DNA of 64,000 nucleotides from Streptomyces sp. GQFP (lineage in GTDB: Bacteria; Actinomycetota; Actinomycetes; Streptomycetales; Streptomycetaceae): assembly GCF_021545335.1 (NCBI RefSeq), contig NZ_CP089312.1, positions 6,696,001 through 6,760,000 of the forward strand. Reading direction: 5' to 3'. Made by a program: the position numbers and the translations under genes. A model generated the notes under the pieces. It saw nothing but the letters and a program-made list of their open reading frames with translations, was not told the DNA's origin and searched no databases. Position 1 is the first letter of the stretch. Every line of letters begins with the position of its first letter. Shown piece by piece: positions 17,327-22,823 of this stretch.

Positions 17327-18085
17327 ATGAGCGGCCGGGGCGCGGGGCGTCAGCCCAAGTACCAGCGCATTGCCGAGGAGCTGCGGGCGGCCATCGAATC
17401 CGGTGAGTACGGCCCGGGTGAGAGGCTCCCTGGCGAGAACGACCTCATGGACGTACACGGTGTTGCCCGTATGACGGCCCGACAGGCTCTCGGTGTTCTG
17501 CAGGCTGAGGGCATCGTCGAAGCGCGCAAGGGGGCCGGGGTGTTCGTCCGGGACTTCAAGCCCATTCGGCGCCGGGGTGTCCAACGCGTTGCTCACTCGC
17601 AGTGGGGCGAAGGCCGGTCCATCTGGGCGGCCGACGCAGCAGGCCGTGAACTCGTTGTCGACTCGGTCGAGGTGAGCGAGGAGGAGGCCCCGGCTGTGGT
17701 CGCCGGCGTTCTGGACCTGGAGGAAGGGGCCCAGGTCTGTGTGCGGCGGCGCCGCTACACCCTCGACGGTAAGCCGGTGCTTCTCGCCACGTCGTATCTG
17801 CCGGCAGACCTGGTCGCCGGTACGCCCGTCACGCAGGCGGACACGGGCCCTGGCGGTATCTACGCGAGGCTTGAGGAACTGGGCCGCAAGCCGGTCCGCT
17901 TCCGCGAGGAGATCCGCTCCCGGATGCCGAGCGGGGACGAGGCCGTGCGACTGGAGTTGCCGTCCGGCGTGCCTGTCGTGCTGGTTGCCCGGACCGCGTT
18001 CGATGCCGAGGGCGTGGCCGTCGAGGTGAACGAGATGGTGTTGGACTCGGCCGCGTATGTGCTGGAGTACGGCTTCGAGGCCTGA
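17327..18085 (+). CDS. GntR family regulator (HutC subfamily)
   Basis: 252-aa regulator. The N-terminal winged helix (YQRIAEELRAAIESGEYGPG, ENDLMDVHGVARMTARQALG) is followed by a UTRA ligand domain from about residue 85 to the end. ATG 17327 is preceded by GGAGGGAG; the in-frame upstream start at 17267 would translate through an operator. Divergent from the HATPase gene. The presumed ligand is a small metabolite; no catabolic genes are adjacent, so its targets may be local only. Confidence 0.88.
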   Translation: MSGRGAGRQPKYQRIAEELRAAIESGEYGPGERLPGENDLMDVHGVARMTARQALGVLQAEGIVEARKGAGVFVRDFKPIRRRGVQRVAHSQWGEGRSIWAADAAGRELVVDSVEVSEEEAPAVVAGVLDLEEGAQVCVRRRRYTLDGKPVLLATSYLPADLVAGTPVTQADTGPGGIYARLEELGRKPVRFREEIRSRMPSGDEAVRLELPSGVPVVLVARTAFDAEGVAVEVNEMVLDSAAYVLEYGFEA

Positions 18086-18086
18086 A

Positions 18087-18215
18087 TTGGTGCTGGCGGG
18101 AACCCGGCGATTAGCGCTGGGAGGCGCCTTCGATCACCTCCGTGCCGCAGCCCTCGGCGCGATGGAATCCGAGTCTCGGATCATGGCGATCGCCGAGGGG
18201 CTGACCGACTCATAA
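18087..18215 (+). pseudogene. 3' remnant of an XRE/DUF5753 regulator gene
   Basis: The frame reads GTRRLALGGAFDHLRAAALG then about 18 residues to a TAA at 18213. This matches the C-terminal helix of the HTH-DUF5753 proteins that normally precede DUF397 genes. The HTH and most of DUF5753 are missing, and the preceding sequence is the GntR stop. A deletion has removed the partner while keeping its tail and the DUF397 gene. Confidence 0.6.
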
Positions 18216-18228
18216 GGAAGAGCAGCAC

Positions 18229-18429
18229 ATGTCGTCGCAGCGGACCACTTGGTTCAAGAGCAGCTACAGCGGCCAGAACGGGGAATGCATAGAAATCCGC
18301 CTGCGGACGGCCGGTATCGACGTCCGTGACTCGAAGAACCTGCCTGGCCCTGTCGTCGCTGTCGGCGCCGTGGCGTGGCTGTCGTTTCTCGGCGAGGTAG
18401 AACGGGTCGCGCATGTTGTTCGGCGATAA
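18229..18429 (+). CDS. DUF397 small protein
   Basis: 66-aa DUF397 protein. It has the family pattern WFKSSYSGQNGECIEIR, then VRDSKNLPGP and a helix with AWLSFLGEV. AAGGAAGAG lies six bases before the ATG. DUF397 proteins usually work with an HTH-DUF5753 partner in Streptomyces developmental regulation; here the partner is reduced to a fragment immediately upstream. The C-terminal HVVRR tail departs from the usual ending. Confidence 0.75.
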   Translation: MSSQRTTWFKSSYSGQNGECIEIRLRTAGIDVRDSKNLPGPVVAVGAVAWLSFLGEVERVAHVVRR

Positions 18430-18478
18430 GTGACCCGCCGTCAATATTCGAGCGACCGAGCAGAAAGCCCTGCGTAGG

Positions 18479-19237
18479 GTGACCGTCGTGGAGTCAGCTG
18501 ACTTCTACACCGGCATTGTCGCGGAGCTCTACGGGCCGCTGAAGTCCTACTCCCAGGACCCCGAGCCCTACGCGGACTTCATTCGGCAAGTCGGTATGCC
18601 AGCGCTGGAGTTGGGGTGCGATGACGGTGAGCCGCTGATCGAGCTGCGGCGGCGTGGTCTGGACGTCGATGGTGTCGATTCCTCGGGCGACATGCTGGAG
18701 CGGCGCCGGCGCCGGGCCGACGTACAAGGCGTTGGTGTCACCGTTTTCCAGCAGCGTATGGAGGCTCTGGACCTGCCCCGCCGCTACCGGGCGGTCTTCC
18801 TCGCCGGGCCGACCTTCACGCTGCTCCCGGACGACGTCACTGCGCTCGCCGCCCTGCGCGGTATCCGCGCTCACCTGGCCGAGGGCGGCACCGCTCTGGT
18901 GCCGCTGTTCACCCCCGAGCCGATCCCCGCCGAACAGATCGGCCGGGTGCGCACGGCCATCGCGGCCGATGGCGCCGAGCTGCGGGTGTCCGTCGTCGAC
19001 GAGCAGCGTGACGAGACGGCCCGGACGCAGACGACGCTTCTGCGCTACGAACGGCACCGCGGCTCGGACAGCACTGTCGAAGAGCGCCCGTGGACCATGC
19101 ACTGGTACAGCCGGGAGCAGTTCGAGGAACTGGCCGTCCTCGCCGGTCTGGTGGTGAGCGCGGTCACCGACGCGGACGGCAAGCCCGCCCCTGCCGACGC
19201 CTCCGGCGTGCTGCACTTCCGACTCCGGTCCGGCTGA
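18479..19237 (+). CDS. Class I SAM-dependent methyltransferase
   Basis: 252-aa cytosolic methyltransferase. Motif I is ALELGCDDGEPLIEL (about 38-52), followed by GVDSSGDMLERR as the acidic loop that binds the SAM ribose. The C-terminal part (TMHWYSREQFEELAVLAGL) resembles small-molecule methyltransferases of the Methyltransf_25 group. GTG 18479 is the first in-frame start giving a normal N-terminus. Substrate unknown; neighbours are unrelated accessory genes. Confidence 0.78.
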   Translation: MTVVESADFYTGIVAELYGPLKSYSQDPEPYADFIRQVGMPALELGCDDGEPLIELRRRGLDVDGVDSSGDMLERRRRRADVQGVGVTVFQQRMEALDLPRRYRAVFLAGPTFTLLPDDVTALAALRGIRAHLAEGGTALVPLFTPEPIPAEQIGRVRTAIAADGAELRVSVVDEQRDETARTQTTLLRYERHRGSDSTVEERPWTMHWYSREQFEELAVLAGLVVSAVTDADGKPAPADASGVLHFRLRSG

Positions 19238-19249
19238 CCGCCTGAGTAG

Positions 19250-19420
19250 GGCCTGTTGAGGTCGATCAGGGCGGCGCTGCCGACCCGTTCCTCGTCCTTC
19301 TGGGGCATGCGGACGGAGCGCGCGGCGCTGGAGCAGCGTTGGGGTGCGTCGGAGATCACCGTCGACGACTTCGCGGAGTGGTTCTGCTTCTCCTACGGAC
19401 CGCCGAGGCAGCGTCGATAG
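19250..19420 (+). pseudogene. Gene fragment beginning with a duplicated piece of the TPP-enzyme gene
   Basis: An open stretch bounded by in-frame stops. Its first 20 codons (GLLRSIRAALPTRSSSFW) match the TPP-enzyme segment at 12259-12320, at about 88% DNA identity. The rest (MRTERAALEQRWGASEITVD and on) has no match I recognise. It lacks a start and RBS, so it is a remnant or chimeric fragment rather than a working gene. Confidence 0.5.
19284..19316. repeat. 33-bp repeat copy shared with 15841-15873
   Basis: Direct repeat partner of 15841-15873, 28 of 33 positions identical, lying inside the fragment at 19250-19420. The 3.4 kb between the copies carries the PIN/antitoxin, HATPase, GntR, DUF397 and methyltransferase genes. 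Confidence 0.5.
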
Positions 19421-19423
19421 TGT

Positions 19424-20056
19424 GTGGCCGTGACGGAGTATTCGTACAGCGCGGCGGATATTGAAGTACTGGAGTTCGATACCGCCGTGCGTAAGCGGCC
19501 TGGCATGTACTTCGGGGTGGGGCCCGGAAGTCCGAAGCTGTCGGCCAGCTTGCTGTGCGCCGTGGCGCGGCACGTGCTTCATCCGGCAGCAAGGGTTGCC
19601 GCAGAGCATACCTTGCGTGGTCTTGTCGAGATCACCGGCGACAGCAGTTTCACGGTGGCCATGGACCACCCGCACGACTGGGGAGCGTCCGGTGGTCCCG
19701 AACTCGGTTACTACGATTCCCTTCTGGGCCCCGAGTGGTGGCTGCTGGCAGCTGCTGCCGCAGTGTCCCGACAGGTGACTGTCGAGATGTGGTGCGCGGG
19801 GCGCGGGTTGCGCCAGGAACTCCGCGGCATCCGGCCTCTCGACGGTCCCCAGGAGTTTCATCCGGCCGAAGGCAGCGGCACACGAGTGAGCTTCGCCGTC
19901 GATCCGGCGTATGTCGGAGAGCACTTCGTGTTCCCCACAGACCTTGCGAACCTCGATCTCCACGGTCCGTACTGCCTGGAGCCAGCAGGCCCGGGTTATC
20001 TCCTGTTCAGGGACGTCCGGCACGAGCACAGCACGCCGGAGATCTTGCACCACTGA
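19424..20056 (+). CDS. Stand-alone GyrB N-terminal-like protein
   Basis: 210-aa protein whose N-terminus follows the GyrB start (YSAADIEVLEFDTAVRKRPG then MYFG). The middle resembles the GyrB transducer strand region (MWCAGRGLRQELRG, GSGTRVSFAVDP). The GyrB ATP-site helix with the catalytic Glu and Asn (EVVDNSIDEA type) is not recognisable, so it probably does not hydrolyse ATP. It could bind gyrase subunits or DNA competitively, or be a regulatory relic. No gyrA partner is nearby. The function is not known to me. Confidence 0.55.
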   Translation: MAVTEYSYSAADIEVLEFDTAVRKRPGMYFGVGPGSPKLSASLLCAVARHVLHPAARVAAEHTLRGLVEITGDSSFTVAMDHPHDWGASGGPELGYYDSLLGPEWWLLAAAAAVSRQVTVEMWCAGRGLRQELRGIRPLDGPQEFHPAEGSGTRVSFAVDPAYVGEHFVFPTDLANLDLHGPYCLEPAGPGYLLFRDVRHEHSTPEILHH

Positions 20057-20133
20057 CTGTTCAGCACTGGAGTTCCGCTGTTCCGCCGTCCTGCGTGGGC
20101 AGGGCTCGTTGGGCTCGTAAGGGTCTCCTGATC

Positions 20134-20572
20134 ATGGACGTGATGACGGGGAACGAGATGATCGCCATCCCGCCGGGGCAGGTGACGCTGTCTGACCGGC
20201 GGACGCAGCGCAGTTGGCCGGTCAAGCTCTCGCCCTACCAGCTTGCGGCATTCCCCGTCACCCAGGCGTTGTACGCACAGATCACGGGCCTGCGGCCGAG
20301 CGCCGCCCAGGGGGGAGCAACTGCCCGTCGAGTCCGTCTCCTGGTGGGACGCGGCGTGGTTCTGCAACTCCCTGTCCCGGCGCGACGGGTTCACGCTCGC
20401 GTACAACCTCCGTACCGACGGAGAAGGCGTCGAGTGGGACGTGTCCGCCGACGGGTACCGGCTGCCGACCGAAGCCGAGTGGGAGCACGCCTGGCGTGCC
20501 GGTACGGGAGCGCTCCTCGCGGGGCCTTCTCGCTGCTTCTGTTCGGGCCCCTCGCCGGGTTGGGCACGCTAG
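20134..20572 (+). pseudogene. Formylglycine-generating-enzyme (SUMF1) family gene, frameshifted and truncated
   Basis: The first frame gives [18 protein letters not shown] and [13 protein letters not shown]. After the run of six G at 20310-20315 the homology continues in another frame as [20 protein letters not shown] and [18 protein letters not shown]. Removing one G restores a continuous SUMF1-type sequence. Homology then stops at about 20517, well before a full-length C-terminus with its active-site cysteines. It is therefore a degraded gene, unless the G run reflects a sequencing error; the C-terminal loss would remain. Confidence 0.72.
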
Positions 20573-20582
20573 CGTCGCGTGT

Positions 20583-21017
20583 ATGAAGGTCCGTCGCAAC
20601 GTTCGTGCGGTTCTGCTTGATGGCGGTCAGTTGGTGTTCCTGCGCCGAGGATGGCCGGGTGGCGCCCTCTACTACACGACCGTCGGTGGGGGCGTCGAAG
20701 CTGAGGACGCCGACCTCGAAGCGGCTCTACGTCGCGAAGTGATGGAAGAGATCGGCGCCACGATCGGCCCTGCGACCGAGTTCCTGACCCTGACCGAACC
20801 GGGCGAAAAGGTCACCGTCATCCAGCACTTCTTTCGCGCCGACGTGCTGGACATGGATCCAGGTCGCCGTAGCGGCCCTGAACTCGACGATCCCGATACA
20901 GGTGACTTCTCGCCGGTGCGAGTCGCGTTGGATGCGTCAGCCGTGCGAGCGCTTGAACTTCATCCGCCCGAACTCGCCAACTACTTGTGGGAGTACGTCG
21001 AGAATTGGGGTGCCTGA
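20583..21017 (+). CDS. Nudix hydrolase
   Basis: 144-aa Nudix-fold protein. It hydrolyses nucleoside-diphosphate-linked compounds with Mg. The box core AALRREVMEEIGA is intact (REVMEEIG); the upstream Glu of the box is displaced within GGGVEAEDADLE. ATG 20583 begins right after the SUMF1 remnant; longer frames upstream belong to that remnant. No operon partner; probably a house-cleaning enzyme. Substrate unknown. Confidence 0.82.
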   Translation: MKVRRNVRAVLLDGGQLVFLRRGWPGGALYYTTVGGGVEAEDADLEAALRREVMEEIGATIGPATEFLTLTEPGEKVTVIQHFFRADVLDMDPGRRSGPELDDPDTGDFSPVRVALDASAVRALELHPPELANYLWEYVENWGA

Positions 21018-21190
21018 GAAGGTGGCACCCCTCGACGGATCTCGTAGGGGCGCCCCCTCAGTCTGTTGCGAGGTCGGTCCTCATCCTTGAGAGATTTTCA
21101 TCCTGATTTCGCAGGTCACGGGGCTGGTGTGGGTCGGGGGTGACGGACTCGTGCCGGTCAGCATCATGATCGTCCTGGGGAGATCGTCGG

Positions 21191-21710
21191 TCACCTCTGC
21201 ACTTCGGTGTTCGCCAGGACGAGGAGGGCCCGCAGGAGCGTCGTCGCGTGGTGGGTGTTCATGCGGACCTTGGTGAGGATGCGCCAGGTCTTGAGGTTGG
21301 CGAAGCCGTGCTCGACGGCCGCGCGTTCGCGGCTGAGCAGGCGGTTCGCCTCCTTCTCCGCGTCGGTGAGCTGGTGGTTGCGGGTGGCCTTGCGGCTCGG
21401 TGATGATCACCGGGTCGTCGTCGGGCTGGTCGTCGAGTCCGACGAAGCCGAGGTCGGCCAGGGCGCCGAGCCCGGCTTCGCGAAGGTGTGTGGTGATCTT
21501 GTCGTGGCGGGCGGTGGTGATCTCGCTGGACCGGCCGGGCCGGGCCGAGGAAATCCAGATCAGATTGCCCTTCTCGTCGGTCAGCGCGAGAAACAGCAGG
21601 CCATGGGCCTTGTGTTTCCCGCTGTAGTTCCTGCGGTTGTCGGCTCCGGTGCGGCGCCGGGTGCCGTCCAGCAGGACGAGCACGCCGCCCCACTGCGCGA
21701 TCTTCTTCAG
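21191..21710 (-). pseudogene. IS5-family transposase fragment with frameshift
   Basis: It starts abruptly at LKKIAQWGGVLVLLDGT and includes YSGKHKAHGLLFLALTDEKG (DDE_Tnp_4-like catalytic region). It changes frame near 21396-21402, then continues as EKEANRLLSRERAAVEHGF and LKTWRILTKVRMNTHHAT to a stop at 21191. About 120 N-terminal residues are missing. Inactive. Confidence 0.75.
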
Positions 21711-22303
21711 GGCCCGGTCCAGGCGCAGGCCACGTCCTTCGCCGTCACCGGACCGCCCGCATCGGTGACGATCTCCATAATCCGCCGATAGTCCGAGGTC
21801 AGGACCTCAAGACCCATCCCGTCAACGCGGTCCGGGACCAGCCGCATCCCGGCCGCACCCGGTGTCAAGACCACCGGTTCCGGCTCCGGCTCCTGCTCCG
21901 GCTCCTGCTCCTGCTCCTGCTCCACGATGCCTGACGGACTCCGCCCGCCATCCGTTGCCTCGGCCCACTGCCCGTACACCACCTCGGCAGCCTCCAGCCT
22001 GGCCACCTCGACGTCGATCGCCGCCAGTTCCTTGCGCAGCAGCTCGGCCCGCTCAGCCAACATCACCCGCCGCTCGATCGTCCACGTCAGCACGTCCGCC
22101 ATGAACAGTCCCTCTCCGGTCCGGCCTTCCCTCTCGGAGCGTACGAAGAGACCACCGCCGAAAACCGATTCCCGCAGAACGAGCCTGAGACGGACGATCA
22201 CCTGCTAACGATCTCGCCTCCGGCCAGCACGAGCCAGCCACCACACAGCCACACCAGCCCCCGTGACCTGCGAAATTCAAGACGACAGGGCTTCACTGCG
22301 GTG
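21561..22303 (-). repeat. Left arm of large inverted repeat flanking the caspase cassette
   Basis: 743 bp that read, reversed, almost identically at 25993-26759 (767 bp). The 24-bp length difference is fully explained by the Glu-Gln/Glu-Pro codon tract. The arm includes 27 bp beyond the IS terminus, so it is an inverted duplication of DNA that already contained the IS chimera, not a second independent insertion. Confidence 0.85.
21707..22102 (-). CDS. Small coiled-coil protein with EQ/EP tract, copy 1 (C-terminally truncated)
   Basis: 131 aa from ATG 22102 (GAGAGGG upstream). An N-terminal coiled coil (IERRVMLAERAELLRKELAA) leads to an EQEQEQEPEQEPEPEP tract and a winged-helix-like end (DYRRIMEIVTDAGGPVTAKD), which breaks off where the transposase fragment begins. 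Unknown function. I infer it is the truncated front of a longer DNA-binding protein. Identical to the copy at 26194 except for eight fewer residues in the tract. Confidence 0.5.
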   Translation of the reverse strand: MADVLTWTIERRVMLAERAELLRKELAAIDVEVARLEAAEVVYGQWAEATDGGRSPSGIVEQEQEQEPEQEPEPEPVVLTPGAAGMRLVPDRVDGMGLEVLTSDYRRIMEIVTDAGGPVTAKDVACAWTGP

Positions 22304-22389
22304 GCCAGCGGCGCCAACTAGCTGCCATGGCCGATTGGCGCCACACTGGAATGAGGGATTTGTAGCGGTTTGTATTGGGGGATGAGCGC

Positions 22390-22821
22390 ATGCATGACGA
22401 CGTTTCGTGGAGAAGTCACCCAGCAGATCAGCGGGTGGACGATGCGATGGAAGTGCTGCTGGTCGTCGCGCCAGATCCTGATGTGGAGCCGGAGGCGGGG
22501 GAACGGGTGACCCGTCGGCTGAGATCGGAGATTGCCGATCTGGATGTCGAGTGGGTCCGTCCTGGCCCAAGCGTGCCCGCTCCAGACGGTGCGAAGGCCG
22601 CCGATCCTGTCACGCTCGGAGCCATCGTGGTGGCGCTGAGTTCGTCCGGTGGCGTGTTCACGACGCTCATCGAGACCGTACGCGATTGGCTCGACAGGTC
22701 CTCCGCACGGCATCGTGTTTCGCTGACCATCGACGGCGACACGATCGAACTGGAGAAGGCATCCACCGCCGAGCGGCGCGAATTGATCGACATATACATC
22801 CGTCGCCACACAGGCAGCTAG
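22390..22821 (+). CDS. EACC1-like effector-associated small protein
   Basis: 143 aa; GGGGG lies eight bases before ATG 22390. It begins with a beta strand (MEVLLVVAPDPD), then a helix (AGERVTRRLRSEIA), a Gly/Ser-rich hydrophobic helix (TLGAIVVALSSSGGVFTTLI), RDWLDR, and the strand pair VSLTIDGDTIELEKAS. This order matches the effector-associated constant component 1 (EACC1) family, encoded next to caspase and trypsin-like effectors in actinobacterial conflict systems. It ends two bases before the caspase gene, so they are one operon. Probable adaptor or sensor; its biochemical role is not established. Confidence 0.75.
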   Translation: MHDDVSWRSHPADQRVDDAMEVLLVVAPDPDVEPEAGERVTRRLRSEIADLDVEWVRPGPSVPAPDGAKAADPVTLGAIVVALSSSGGVFTTLIETVRDWLDRSSARHRVSLTIDGDTIELEKASTAERRELIDIYIRRHTGS

Positions 22822-22823
22822 CC

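Larger units (their letters stand above)
21106..22276. mobile_element. Chimeric IS5-like element, copy 1 (both terminal repeats)
   Basis: Inverted termini: ATTTCGCAGGTCACGGGG at 21106, running to about 21132, and its complement at 22249-22276. The core is about 1.17 kb. It carries the C-terminal half of an IS5-type transposase (minus strand) fused to an unrelated small gene in place of the transposase N-terminal half. No clear target duplication is visible. The element cannot encode an intact transposase. Confidence 0.7.

Noticed and set aside
22551-22823. In-frame extension of the caspase protein upstream to 22551
   Set aside because: It overlaps the EACC1 gene in another frame and lacks an RBS; MGRRLALLVATYEYRDSAL at 22824 is the normal caspase start.
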